This document shows, piece after piece, positions 16,622-25,635 of a stretch of 64,000 bases of DNA (its first letter is position 1; every line of letters begins with the position of its first letter). Under the pieces are notes generated by a model. That model searched no databases and was not told the origin of the DNA. It saw only the letters and a list, made by a program, of their open reading frames with translations. This DNA is from Paenibacillus_AB hodogayensis (GTDB lineage Bacteria; Bacillota; Bacilli; Paenibacillales; NBRC-103111): contig NZ_BAAAYO010000010.1 of NCBI RefSeq assembly GCF_039536325.1, positions 1,054,001 through 1,118,000 on the forward strand, read 5' to 3'. The position numbers and the translations under genes are program-made.

Positions 16622-18451
16622 TCAACTATGTACCGGCAAGGTTGCGAAATATTTCGCGTTTGCCACAACGCTCGGATGGTCGGGCGCGAACGAAGCGGCC
16701 AACTCATGATGCCGGATCGCGAGCTCGCGCTTGCCCATACGGTCATAGCAGACGCACAGCTGAATGTGAGGCAGCCATGTCCAGCAAGCGAGATGGAGCA
16801 TCCCCATCGAATTTTCCGGCCGAACGAGCCGGGTCGCCTGCTCGTACCAATAGACGGCCGTCTCGTAATTGGACTCCTCCATAAAGTAGAACCCCAGCCG
16901 GCAGCAATGCTCCGCTCGCGGGAGCCCGTAGGCGAACGCCCGTAAGGTTTGCCGCTTGGCCTCCTCCATCCGGTTAAGCCGGTACAGGCACTCCGACAGC
17001 CTAGCGCATGCGGCGAGATTGTCTTCGATCCAACCATCGCTCCGCGCAAGAAACTGCTCATAGGTGGCGATCGCCCGTTCCCACAGCTCATGGTCGGCCA
17101 GCTCGTTGGCATAATAGTACAAGTTTCGAGTAGTGAATCGTTCGCCCATCTTCTCGCGCTTCTCGTATATGCCCAAGTTTCGCGAAGAGTTCGTATGTTT
17201 CCGATCATGGGTGACGGCTATGTCGGTATCGACGATGTTCCCGAACACTTCCAAATATTCGTGAACCGCGCCGATCCATCTGAAATTGTTGCTCCGTTTG
17301 ACCAATCGGTTGCGGCGCAAGCTGGTCGATACGTTCCCCCGTTCGTCGAACGACAGGTTGTACACCATCGATACCACATCCGCGTCCCAGGGCAGAGCGC
17401 CTACGAGACGGGCAAAACGCTCTCCGTCCTCGGGAAGCAAAATGTCGTCCGCATCCAGCCACATTATAAATTCCTCTGAGGCGAGGTCGAAAGCATAGTT
17501 TCTTGCGACGGAGAAGTCGTCTACCCATTCGAAATCGTACACGCGATCCGTATACTTGGCGGCGATTTCCTTCGTCCGATCGGTCGATCCGGTATCGACG
17601 ATGACGATCTCGTCAACCAGAGCGCCGATGCTGGACAAGCATCGATCGAGCGTGTTCTCCTCGTTCTTGACGATCATGCACAAGCTTACGGTGATCCTTT
17701 TCTTCCAGCCATATAAAGTATCCGACGGGTCGACTCCCCATTTGTCCCTGAAGACGGTCCGGTTGCGCGAAAGCTGTCCGTTATACCAGGAAGGATCTTC
17801 CGGAAACAAGTTCGGCGGCGGCGAATAACGGACGTAGCAATCCTCCGCCACATACAGACCGTATCCTCCCGACAGAGCTCTGTAGCACAAGTCGTCGTCC
17901 TCGTAGGTTTCCAGTCCGAACCGCTCGTCGAAGCCGCCCAGCGATTCGAATGCCGTCTTCCGGGCGGCTAGCAGGTGGCTCAATAGCTTGGGCACTTTTT
18001 TGGCTTGTCCGATACGGAGATTGGCAAGGCCCTCGGCCGCCCGCGGGTCGTCGCCGGGAAGCTGAAGCCTTTGGGGGCCGCTCACTCCGTTGCTCAAAGG
18101 CCCGACGAGCGCCGCATCCTCGTGCGCATGCATGCAATCGCGAAGCCGGTCCAGCCAGCCTTCCGTCACGACGACGTGGTCGCGCACGAATACGAGCAAA
18201 TCCGCATCAGTTGCTCGTGCGCCGAGATTGAAGCCGGCGGCTACGCCGACTCGCTCGGACGTCGCAATCAGCTTTGTCTTGGCGTCCTTCATCAGCCATT
18301 CCCGGATGTCCGGCTGATCCCCGTCATTGACCACGATCAGCTCGTAGTCGCCCCCGGTGGACAAGATGATCGACGATAAGCAGGGCTGCAGCAACGATTC
18401 GTGCTGCGCAAGGACGATGATGGCGGTTGTTGTCAATTCCTTCGGTTTCAT
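16622..18451 (-). CDS. Two-domain family 2 glycosyltransferase with TPR tail
   Basis: About 609 residues. Domain 1 (about 5-230) is a GT2 fold (TAIIVLAQHESLLQPCLSSI; VVNDGDQPD; GGFDERFGLETYEDDDLC). Domain 2 (about 255-480) is another GT2 (VSLCMIVKNEENTLDRCLSSI; IVDTGSTDRT; WLDADD). The tail has helical TPR-like repeats (NELADHELWERAIATYEQFLARSD). Such proteins add sugars to proteins or surface polymers. Start: ATG 18451 has an AGAGGTG site; the longer frame to 18562 has none. It is first of a likely operon with the collagen-like protein, its probable acceptor. Confidence 0.85.
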   Translation of the reverse strand: MKPKELTTTAIIVLAQHESLLQPCLSSIILSTGGDYELIVVNDGDQPDIREWLMKDAKTKLIATSERVGVAAGFNLGARATDADLLVFVRDHVVVTEGWLDRLRDCMHAHEDAALVGPLSNGVSGPQRLQLPGDDPRAAEGLANLRIGQAKKVPKLLSHLLAARKTAFESLGGFDERFGLETYEDDDLCYRALSGGYGLYVAEDCYVRYSPPPNLFPEDPSWYNGQLSRNRTVFRDKWGVDPSDTLYGWKKRITVSLCMIVKNEENTLDRCLSSIGALVDEIVIVDTGSTDRTKEIAAKYTDRVYDFEWVDDFSVARNYAFDLASEEFIMWLDADDILLPEDGERFARLVGALPWDADVVSMVYNLSFDERGNVSTSLRRNRLVKRSNNFRWIGAVHEYLEVFGNIVDTDIAVTHDRKHTNSSRNLGIYEKREKMGERFTTRNLYYYANELADHELWERAIATYEQFLARSDGWIEDNLAACARLSECLYRLNRMEEAKRQTLRAFAYGLPRAEHCCRLGFYFMEESNYETAVYWYEQATRLVRPENSMGMLHLACWTWLPHIQLCVCYDRMGKRELAIRHHELAASFAPDHPSVVANAKYFATLPVHS

Positions 18452-18635
18452 TCCTGGTCTCGCACCTCTCCCGGGCAAAATACGAAAAAGCAAAAACAGA
18501 ATCGGAAAACGGCCGTTAACGCACAACAATCGAGCATGTACGAATAGGGCCATTGCGTCCATTCATATTTAGGTATAAAGTCACTTTATCACAAGGCACT
18601 TAACAATTTCTAAACAGCAAAAACAACCGATGATG

Positions 18636-18968
18636 TCACGAATCACCGGTTGCCTCCATCCCCCCTCCGCCATGACGCCTCCAGCTTTGGTACCAGCGGG
18701 TGACGCTTGCCGAAGGTTGTTCGTTCAACTCCTCCTGCAATCTTACGCGCAGCCATTCGAACTCCCGGGCGACCAGGTCGTGGTCTCCGAGCGTCGATAT
18801 GAGTATAAAGAAAGCATGCCTATTCTTGTTCCAGACAGCTCGAAACAACAAATAAAAAAGGAAGCCGTACCCGAGAACCGTCACGAGAAGCATCAATATC
18901 AAGACCGGGTACAAAAAATGCAAGCTGCCCGGTACGCTTCGACCGGGCAGCTTCGTTTTGTTATTCAA
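18636..18968 (-). CDS. Possible small membrane protein
   Basis: A 110-codon frame with a strong hydrophobic stretch (LHFLYPVLILMLLVTVLGYGFLFYLLF) and a basic, tryptophan-containing tail. It opens with TTG and has no good ribosome site, and a terminator-like hairpin lies over its first codons, so the true start may be further in or the frame may not be a gene. I do not recognise a family. Confidence 0.35.
   Translation of the reverse strand: MNNKTKLPGRSVPGSLHFLYPVLILMLLVTVLGYGFLFYLLFRAVWNKNRHAFFILISTLGDHDLVAREFEWLRVRLQEELNEQPSASVTRWYQSWRRHGGGGMEATGDS
18913..18953. terminator. Terminator behind the DapA-family gene
   Basis: AAGCTGCCCGG (18922-18932) pairs with its complement (18943-18953) over 11 bp; on the minus strand a run of six T's follows three bases later. 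The plus-strand side is also T-rich. Confidence 0.65.
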
Positions 18969-19082
18969 TTCGTACGCCGCCGCTCAGCTCGGTCGTGCGG
19001 GTCGTGCCGACGCTGCTGGCATGATATTTCCCATTTGAAACACGGCCACTCTCAGCTCATGGACCTTCGCCGCCTGAGTCGT

Positions 19083-19967
19083 TCACGGGATCAGCTTTAA
19101 CTCCTGCATGCACGTTTTAACCTTGTCTTTGCCGTTGTCGTCGAGCGGCTTCGCGTAGTCGGGATGGAACGCCCCCTCGAACCCGAGCAAATTCATCGCG
19201 TGCGTAAACGCCGGGAACACGCCGACCTGAACGAACGTGTCGCGCAGCAGCAAAATATCGTCGAGACATTGCGCGGCAGCCCGCGTCTCCCCTTTCTCCA
19301 GCGCCTTGTACATGCGGGATGCGATGGCGGACGAACAGCTGAACATGCCGTCCAAGTTTTCGTCGATCCCGTAGCCGTATGCCGTATCGAACAGGTCGAG
19401 TCCGCTAAACATGATGCTAAAGTCGGGGTTGACCGAAGGTCTAAGTCTCGATAACACCCGGGCCGTCGCGAGATCACCCGTCTTGATGCCGGCAATGTTC
19501 GGCACGGTCATCAGCTCCGCGGCCGTATTAGCCGTAATTTTGCTTTGCGTCACGACCGTCAAGTCGTACAAGTAAACCGGATAAGGGGAAGCGGATGCAA
19601 GCGCTTTAAAGAAGGTTTTAATATCTTCCTGCGACATCGGATAATAATACGGCGTCGTCGCGACTACGCCGTCGACGTCAATCCCCTCAAGCTGGGCGAT
19701 CCGCTCCTTTACGCGCGCGATCGAATTATCCATAACCCCGACGAACAAGGGACATGCCCCCTTAATTGCTTCTGCCGCCGCTCTCGCGATCTTGCCCGGC
19801 TCGCTGGACGAAATATACGGCTGCTGGCCCATCGAGCCCATGACGAGCAGCCCGGCAGCGCCCGCATTCACTTGATCCTCCGCATGACGCTGCAGACTGG
19901 ATAGGATGACTTTGCCTTCTTCGTTTAGAGGCGTTCCTAACGCCGGATAAAAGCCTTGTTTTGTCAT
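19083..19967 (-). CDS. DapA/N-acetylneuraminate lyase-family aldolase
   Basis: A 294-residue TIM-barrel class I aldolase. The Schiff-base lysine is K162 in AGIKTGD and the catalytic tyrosine is Y134 in YLYD. Where dihydrodipicolinate synthase has GTTGE, this protein has GSMGQ (44-48), so it is unlikely to make dihydrodipicolinate; lyases of this family cleave keto-sugar acids or sialic acid. Start: ATG 19967 has a GGGAGAG site; the 11 extra codons upstream have none. Two perfect FadR-type operators lie about 65-100 bp upstream, linking it to the catabolic regulators at the left of the window. Confidence 0.85.
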   Translation of the reverse strand: MTKQGFYPALGTPLNEEGKVILSSLQRHAEDQVNAGAAGLLVMGSMGQQPYISSSEPGKIARAAAEAIKGACPLFVGVMDNSIARVKERIAQLEGIDVDGVVATTPYYYPMSQEDIKTFFKALASASPYPVYLYDLTVVTQSKITANTAAELMTVPNIAGIKTGDLATARVLSRLRPSVNPDFSIMFSGLDLFDTAYGYGIDENLDGMFSCSSAIASRMYKALEKGETRAAAQCLDDILLLRDTFVQVGVFPAFTHAMNLLGFEGAFHPDYAKPLDDNGKDKVKTCMQELKLIP

Positions 19968-20024
19968 GTCCCGCTCTCCCTGTATTGGCGTTTGCGCCAA
20001 ACTCCATAATAACTTGCAAATGGT

Positions 20025-20075
20025 GTATTATGGTATGACCAATAAAAAATAAGTGTTATGGTCATACCATAATAC
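20025..20075 (-). promoter_or_regulatory. Paired FadR/GntR-type operators in an inverted repeat
   Basis: Two 17-bp arms (20025-20041 and 20059-20075) are exact inverted copies separated by 17 bp. Each contains a perfect TGGT-N3-ACCA core: TGGTATGACCA at 20031-20041 and TGGTCATACCA at 20059-20069. They lie 58-108 bp upstream of the DapA-family start and should allow two regulator dimers to bind cooperatively. The core matches the operator at 3765. A small TTGGCG/CGCCAA hairpin lies nearer the gene (about 19985-20000). Confidence 0.75.
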
Positions 20076-20216
20076 AATAATCCTTTTCAGGATACCGTTT
20101 TCTTGAGAGAACGTCAATACTTTTTCATCCGCGATTCCGGCCGAACGCGAGAAAGCAAAAGGATCCGCCCGGTTCGCAGCCTCTCTCTGCCGCGAACCTG
20201 CGAACCCTGCGCCTGC

Positions 20217-21056
20217 CTACGTTGCTCGCTTTCGCTCGTTCTCTTCCGCTTCCAGTCCGCGCATATAGCGGACGAATTGCGGGAACGCCAGCTCCGGCTC
20301 AGCCAGATCGGGATGCCAGCGCTTCTCCCACTCGAAGGTATACCAGCCATCGTAGCCGCCTGCGGTCAGCACCGAACGGATGGCTTGGAAAGGCACATCG
20401 CCTTCGCCCATGAACCGGTACGTGAAGGCGTCCGGCGAATCGGGCTGAGGGAGCGAGTCTTTCCAATGGGTGTATGCGATTCGTGAGCCCAAAGCGTTCC
20501 ACGTACGCTCAGGGGGCTCGCCGAACATCCGGTACGGATGATGCACGTCCCATAGAACGCCTACGGTATCGGGCGACGTGCCTTCCAGCAGCGCGGCGAC
20601 ATCCTCGCACCGTGTCCAGTCGTCATGCGTCTCCACGATCAGCTTGACGCCCGACTGTCGGAGCAGCGGCTCGGCACGCTCTAGCAAGCCCGAGGAGGCA
20701 GCGAGACCCGCGGACCGGTCGCGTCCTTCCAGCTTCCCGCCGAACGCGCGGATATAACGCGTGCCGAACCGGTCGCAAAGCTCGACGTAGCGCTCGAGCT
20801 CTTCCCAGTTGCGCCCGGCCCGCTCCACCGATGCCAGCGTGATCGAGCTGGAAAAGCAAGTAAGCGCCAGCCCCGCCGCCTCGAAACGGCTTCGCGTCTC
20901 CACGTAACCGGTTTTGAACGGCTGCAGCTCAAATATGTCCATCTCGCCCTCCAGCCCGCGGAAGTCCACGCCGTCAAAGCCGTATTCGGACGCTTTCGTT
21001 ACAATTCTCTCCAACCCCCACTGCGGACAGCCCAACGTCGTAAAAGACAGCTTCAT
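20217..21056 (-). CDS. Sugar phosphate isomerase/epimerase (xylose isomerase-like TIM barrel)
   Basis: A 279-residue protein of the AP-endonuclease-2/xylose-isomerase-like barrel family. Metal ligands are suggested by LIVETHDDW, GVLWDVHHPYRMFGE, YTHWKDS and the late YTFEWEKRW glutamate. Relatives interconvert keto-sugars, inosose or hydroxypyruvate. Start: ATG 21056 lies 8 bp after GGTGG; the GTG at 21068 overlaps that site. It lies between the ThuA gene and the DapA-family gene in the same direction, so sugar catabolism is likely, though a terminator separates it from ThuA. Confidence 0.85.
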   Translation of the reverse strand: MKLSFTTLGCPQWGLERIVTKASEYGFDGVDFRGLEGEMDIFELQPFKTGYVETRSRFEAAGLALTCFSSSITLASVERAGRNWEELERYVELCDRFGTRYIRAFGGKLEGRDRSAGLAASSGLLERAEPLLRQSGVKLIVETHDDWTRCEDVAALLEGTSPDTVGVLWDVHHPYRMFGEPPERTWNALGSRIAYTHWKDSLPQPDSPDAFTYRFMGEGDVPFQAIRSVLTAGGYDGWYTFEWEKRWHPDLAEPELAFPQFVRYMRGLEAEENERKRAT

Positions 21057-21152
21057 CGTAGTATCCACCCTTTCCCGTATCCGATTCGATAAAAGCCGTA
21101 CTGCCCGGCCCCGATGAAAGCTATAAACCCGGAAACCGTCGGTCCTCCGGCC

Positions 21153-21191
21153 GAAAAAAACCGTTTGCTCCTAGGCATACGGAACAAACGG
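21153..21191 (-). terminator. Terminator of the ThuA gene
   Basis: CCGTTTGCTCC (21161-21171) pairs with GGAACAAACGG (21181-21191) with one G-U on the minus-strand RNA; seven T's follow. It separates the ThuA gene from the downstream isomerase gene. Confidence 0.8.
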
Positions 21192-21202
21192 GTTGGCTTG
21201 GA

Positions 21203-21931
21203 TTATTGCTGCTCGCCTTTGATCGGCTCCAGCGGCTTGGCGTTGCCGTACGTTTGACGAACACCGTGTCTTGGCGCCGCCCAATGGGCCGCATTTTTAA
21301 TGACGCGCAGCACGTCTTGGTTGTAATAGGTCGGATACGTCTCGTGGCCCGGACGGAAGTAGAACACCTTGCCGTTGCCGCGGTGATACGTGCAGCCGCT
21401 GCGGAACACTTCCCCGCCTTCGAACCAGCTGATAAACACGAGCTCGTCCGGAGCCGGGATGTCGAAATGCTCCCCGTACATTTCCTCGTGCTCGATCTCG
21501 AAATATTGGCCGAGCCCTTCGGCTATCGGATGCGCGGGATCGACGACCCAGATGCGCTCTTTATCGCCCTGCTCGCGCCACTTCAGGTCGCAGCTCGTAC
21601 CCATCAGCTTTTTGAAAATTTTCGAGAAATGGCCGGAGTGCAGCACGATCAGGCCCATCCCTTTCAAAACGCGATCGTGCACGCGGTTGACGATATCGTC
21701 CGACACGTCATTATGGGCGCGGTGTCCCCACCAGATCAGGACGTCAGTCTCGTTCAGAACGTCCTCGGTCAGTCCATGCTCCGGCTGTTCCAGCGTAGCG
21801 GTGCGAACCTGCACGTTTTCTCCGGCGATGCCGTCGGCGATAGCCCCGTGAATACCTTTCGGATAAATACCGGCAATTTTCTCATTCAATTTCTCATGCA
21901 CATTTTCGTTCCATACCGTAACCCGGATCAC
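21203..21931 (-). CDS. ThuA-domain protein
   Basis: A 242-residue ThuA-family protein, a glutamine-amidotransferase-like fold first linked to trehalose/disaccharide use in rhizobia. Typical segments are DVLIWWGHRAHNDVSDDIV, GLIVLHSGHFSKIFKKLMG and HPIAEGLGQYFEIEHEEMYGE. The biochemical role of the family remains loosely defined; many are found with Gfo dehydrogenases and sugar isomerases. Start: GTG 21931 with GGGAGC seven bases upstream. It is likely monocistronic, with its own terminator. Confidence 0.88.
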   Translation of the reverse strand: MIRVTVWNENVHEKLNEKIAGIYPKGIHGAIADGIAGENVQVRTATLEQPEHGLTEDVLNETDVLIWWGHRAHNDVSDDIVNRVHDRVLKGMGLIVLHSGHFSKIFKKLMGTSCDLKWREQGDKERIWVVDPAHPIAEGLGQYFEIEHEEMYGEHFDIPAPDELVFISWFEGGEVFRSGCTYHRGNGKVFYFRPGHETYPTYYNQDVLRVIKNAAHWAAPRHGVRQTYGNAKPLEPIKGEQQ

Positions 21932-22027
21932 TTGATCAGCTCCCTATTAAGTGAAGTGAAATAGCCATCGAGCATATCTGGTTGTCCTTGAAAGTCACGC
22001 TTGAAAAAGGATTTTATGTATACCGTG

Positions 22028-22513
22028 TTAATTCACGGATATCCATACGATAAACAACACAATCATAATGACCTGGAGCACCAGCTTGACAGCCGTGCTG
22101 GACAAAAATCCGACGAGCGCCCCGAGTCCGGCCCGGGTCGCCTGCCGCAGATCGGCCCCGATCAGCAGCTCTCCGATCCAGGCCCCAAGGAACGGTCCGG
22201 CAATCAGCCCGATGCCGGGGATGACGAACGGCCCAATGAGAATGCCGATCGTGCTGCCGATGACGGAGGCACGCGAGCCGCCAAACTTTTTGACGCCCCA
22301 GGCGTTTACGATGTAATCGGCGATTAGGATGGCAGCCACGACCGACGTTTGCAGCAGCCAGAACCACACCCCGAATTCGCCGAAGCCGAAGAACAGCCCG
22401 TACACGAAAAAAGCGCCATACACGGCCAGAACGCCCGGCAAAATGGGAAAAATCGCCCCGGCCATGCCGACGGCGAACAAGACGACGACCAAAATCCAAC
22501 CCAGGATATCCAT
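22028..22513 (-). CDS. DUF456 membrane protein
   Basis: A 161-residue integral membrane protein with several glycine-rich hydrophobic helices (FAVGMAGAIFPILPGVLAVYG; GILIGPFVIPGIGLIAGPFLGAWIGELL). This glycine-rich repeat pattern is typical of DUF456. No enzymatic motif is seen and the function is not known. The gene stands alone between ThuA and the HAD phosphatase. Confidence 0.85.
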   Translation of the reverse strand: MDILGWILVVVLFAVGMAGAIFPILPGVLAVYGAFFVYGLFFGFGEFGVWFWLLQTSVVAAILIADYIVNAWGVKKFGGSRASVIGSTIGILIGPFVIPGIGLIAGPFLGAWIGELLIGADLRQATRAGLGALVGFLSSTAVKLVLQVIMIVLFIVWISVN

Positions 22514-22652
22514 CGCAAGTCCTCCCGCAAATAAGCTTCCGCTTGGCCGCGTTGCATGACGGCGTTCGTTCCTATGCTAGCATCATGATGCCCCGAGCGC
22601 CGGCAAAACGTGAGGGGCGGCTTCTTTTATCAAAGCCATGAACTGCCGGCGT

Positions 22653-23393
22653 TCAATCGACCAGAATATGCTCGACAATGATTTTGGCCACGGCATGCTC
22701 GTCGTTCGTGACGGTAACCAGATCGGCGGCGGCCTTCAACGCATCCTGCGCATTGCCCATCGCCACGCCAAGCCCGGCTTCGCGGATCATCGTCATGTCG
22801 TTCAGGCTGTCGCCCATTGCCACTACCTCGGCCATACCGATGCCGAGCAGCTTGCATACTTCGGCAATGCCGCTCGCTTTGCTGATCCCGAGCGGGTTGA
22901 TCTCGATATTGTGCGGGTGCGAATTCGTAATTTCGTACCGGCCCTGCTCGCGCAGCCAATCCAAAATCCGCTCGCGGTTCGGATCGTTATCCGTGAAGAA
23001 GCCGAATTTCAGCCAGTTAAACGCGTCGAGGTTCTCCGTCCACGTCTCCTTGTTGAATACCCCTTCGACGGCGTATGCCCAGAACCAAGTATCGTACCGG
23101 ACGGCCATCGCATGCATCGCGCGGATCGATTCCACATCCATCGCATGACGGGTCAGCAGCTCGCGCGGAGCGCGGTACACTTCTCCGCCGTTGACCGCCA
23201 CGATCGGCGTATTCAGGTTCAGCTTGTCCGTATACGGATAAACGTTCTGAACGCCGCGGCCGGTCGAGAGCATGACGGTGACGCCGGCCTCCAGCGCCTT
23301 GAACATCCAGGCGCGGTTTTCCTCGGACACCTCATGCTCGTTGTTCAGCAGCGTGCCGTCCATATCAAGCGCAATCAGTTTGTAACGTGGCAT
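22653..23393 (-). CDS. Cof-type HAD phosphatase
   Basis: A 246-residue HAD-IIB hydrolase. Motif I is LDMDGTLL (nucleophile D10, acid D12), motif II is MLSTGRG and motif IV is AMGDSLNDMTMI near the C-terminus. A type C2 cap is in the middle. Such enzymes dephosphorylate sugar phosphates or flavin and pyridoxal phosphates. The gene is read on the minus strand behind asnB, with a gap of 54 bp, and may be co-transcribed with it. Confidence 0.92.
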   Translation of the reverse strand: MPRYKLIALDMDGTLLNNEHEVSEENRAWMFKALEAGVTVMLSTGRGVQNVYPYTDKLNLNTPIVAVNGGEVYRAPRELLTRHAMDVESIRAMHAMAVRYDTWFWAYAVEGVFNKETWTENLDAFNWLKFGFFTDNDPNRERILDWLREQGRYEITNSHPHNIEINPLGISKASGIAEVCKLLGIGMAEVVAMGDSLNDMTMIREAGLGVAMGNAQDALKAAADLVTVTNDEHAVAKIIVEHILVD

Positions 23394-23447
23394 ATGCGTG
23401 CTTTCTCCCCTTGTCGTCGCATTCGTGTCGCGGCTTGCCGTTTATTC

Positions 23448-25334
23448 TCAGAATCCGGTGGCGCTGCGCTCGGTTCCGTACCCTTTCGCTTCCTGCAAGT
23501 AGGTCGAGTGCCAGAGCGCGAATATGTATACCGCCCACAGCATGCGCGAATAGTCGCCTTGCCCGTTCCGGTGCAGCTGCAGCATCCGCTCGATCTCGGC
23601 CATGCGCAGAATACCGTCGATGCCCGAACCGCGAATCTGCTCCAGCAGCTCGATTCCCCTCGCTCCCTTCAGCCAGTCGCGCAGAGGCACGGGAAAGCCG
23701 AGCTTCGGACGGTTGAGAATAAAGTCCGGTATAATGCCTTCCATGGCTTTGCGGAAAATGTATTTCGTAGTCCCGCCGCCAAGCCGGTATTCGGCCGGAA
23801 TAACGCGGGCCAGCTCGAACAGCTCCTTGTCGAGGAACGGTACGCGCAGCTCCAGCGAATGAGCCATCGTCATTTTATCCGCCTTCATCAGGATATCCCC
23901 GGGCATCCACAAATTCATGTCGATATACTGCATGCGCGTAACCGGGTCCTGCTGACGGGTCTTCGCGTAGTATTGCCCCGCAATGGCCCAAGGGTCCGTA
24001 TAGCCTGCCAGCAATCGGGGATCGCATTGCACGAGTTTGGCCTTGGCCTCCTCGCCGAGCAGCTTGGCGTTGCCAAGAAACCGCTCCTCCAGCGGAGTCG
24101 TGGCGCGCAGCAAATAATTTCGCCCGGTCATGCCGCCGGGCAGCAGCTTGGCCGCCTGATGCAGCATTCGTTTGAGCGGCAAAGGCAGCCAGGCGAGCGG
24201 GCGCAGCGCGAGCGGCTCGCGGTAGATGCGGTAACCGCCGAACAGCTCGTCCGCCCCTTCGCCGGACAGGACGACCGTCACATGTTCCCGGGCAAGCTGC
24301 GACACATGGTAGAGCGCAATCGCCGACGGGTCGGCGACAGGCTCGTCCTGATGCCAGACGGCCTTGGGCACCGCATCGAAGAAATCGCGCTCGGTAATAA
24401 TCTTCGCATGATGCTGGGTGCCGAGCGCGGCCGCCGTTTCTTTGGCGATAATCGTTTCGTTGTTCGGCCCTTCGAAGCCGACGGAGAATGTCCGAATCGG
24501 CTCGATAGCCCGCATATGCGCGGCGATGGCGGTGGAGTCGATGCCGCTGGACAGAAAACAGCCGCGCTCCACGTCGCTATGCATATGATGGATGACCGAA
24601 TCCTTCAGCCTAGCCCGCAGCTCCTCGACCATATCGGCAAAAGGCCGCTGCTCCGGCGCGAACATCGGGTCCCAGTAGCGTTTCAGCTTCACGCTGCCGT
24701 CGAACGTGACGGTAATCGTATGGGCCGGGGGCAGCTTACGGATACCCTCGAACATCGTATTCGGCTCCGGCACGTACTGGAACGTCAAATATTGCAGCAG
24801 GCTTTCCTCCGAAAGCCGCCGGTCGAAGCCCTCCACGGCCAGTATGCTTTTGATCTCCGAGGCGAACATCAGCCGGCTTCCGTCATGGGTATAGTAGAAC
24901 GGCTTGATGCCGAAATGATCGCGCGCGCCGAACAGCTTCCGGCGATTGCGATCCCAGATGACGAAGCCGAACATGCCGCGCAAATGCTGCACGCAGTCTT
25001 CGCCGTATTCCTCGTATAGATGCACGATGACTTCCGTATCCGTATGGGTGCGGAAACGATGTCCTTGCGCCAGCAGCCGCTCACGGAGCGGCTGGTAGTT
25101 GTATATTTCGCCGTTGAACACGATCCAGACCGACTCGTCCTCGTTGCAGAGCGGCTGGTGTCCTTCTTTCAAATCGATTATGGACAGCCTTCTGAAGCCG
25201 AGCCCGATGCCCGGGTCCGTCCAGGTGCCTGCGTCGTCGGGGCCGCGGTGCCGGATGACATTCATCATCGCGTGCAGGGAAGCCTCCGTTACAGGCCGGC
25301 CGTCGAAGTACATCATTCCGGTTATGCCGCACAT
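23448..25334 (-). CDS. asnB: Asparagine synthase (glutamine-hydrolysing)
   Basis: A 628-residue enzyme. The N-terminal glutaminase domain begins MCGITG, so Cys2 becomes the nucleophile after Met removal; RHRGPDDAG and NGEIYNY follow. The synthetase domain has the ATP pyrophosphatase signature CFLSSGIDSTAIAAH and LSGEGADELFGGY. It converts aspartate, glutamine and ATP to asparagine, or may amidate cell-wall precursors as some Bacillus paralogues do. A -10-like TATACT lies on the minus strand at 25404-25409. Confidence 0.95.
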   Translation of the reverse strand: MCGITGMMYFDGRPVTEASLHAMMNVIRHRGPDDAGTWTDPGIGLGFRRLSIIDLKEGHQPLCNEDESVWIVFNGEIYNYQPLRERLLAQGHRFRTHTDTEVIVHLYEEYGEDCVQHLRGMFGFVIWDRNRRKLFGARDHFGIKPFYYTHDGSRLMFASEIKSILAVEGFDRRLSEESLLQYLTFQYVPEPNTMFEGIRKLPPAHTITVTFDGSVKLKRYWDPMFAPEQRPFADMVEELRARLKDSVIHHMHSDVERGCFLSSGIDSTAIAAHMRAIEPIRTFSVGFEGPNNETIIAKETAAALGTQHHAKIITERDFFDAVPKAVWHQDEPVADPSAIALYHVSQLAREHVTVVLSGEGADELFGGYRIYREPLALRPLAWLPLPLKRMLHQAAKLLPGGMTGRNYLLRATTPLEERFLGNAKLLGEEAKAKLVQCDPRLLAGYTDPWAIAGQYYAKTRQQDPVTRMQYIDMNLWMPGDILMKADKMTMAHSLELRVPFLDKELFELARVIPAEYRLGGGTTKYIFRKAMEGIIPDFILNRPKLGFPVPLRDWLKGARGIELLEQIRGSGIDGILRMAEIERMLQLHRNGQGDYSRMLWAVYIFALWHSTYLQEAKGYGTERSATGF

Positions 25335-25635
25335 ACATGCAATCCTTCTTTCTGCAAATCGATTGTTGCGGTACTAAGATAGCTCTGACTCATGCTAGCT
25401 TTCAGTATAACATACCTTGGTTGGAAATCGAAGGTTCGCCTGGCATTTCGGCAGAGCGATCGCAGTAGAAAAAACGGCGTCAAGGTCAAGCTTCCGCAGC
25501 CGTCCGGATCTGCCGATCGCCCTTGAAATCGGGCTGAACGCAAAATAGGACCGAAGCCGGTTTGACAGCTGGGTCCTTTTATTAAGGCTAATTTTTTAAG
25601 GCCCTTCGGGGCTCCTCGCATTCCTTTAAGACCAT
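25335..25635. other. Intergenic stretch with little recognisable content
   Basis: Apart from the asnB -10-like element, the only structure is AGGACC near 25550 with GGTCCT near 25575, a weak stem with U-rich flanks that could end the DoxX transcript. No open frame with a ribosome site is visible. Confidence 0.4.

Noticed and set aside
22638..25019. 793-codon plus-strand frame
   Set aside because: It lies opposite asnB and the HAD phosphatase, both with clear catalytic motifs, and shows no domain. It results from the GC-rich codon use.
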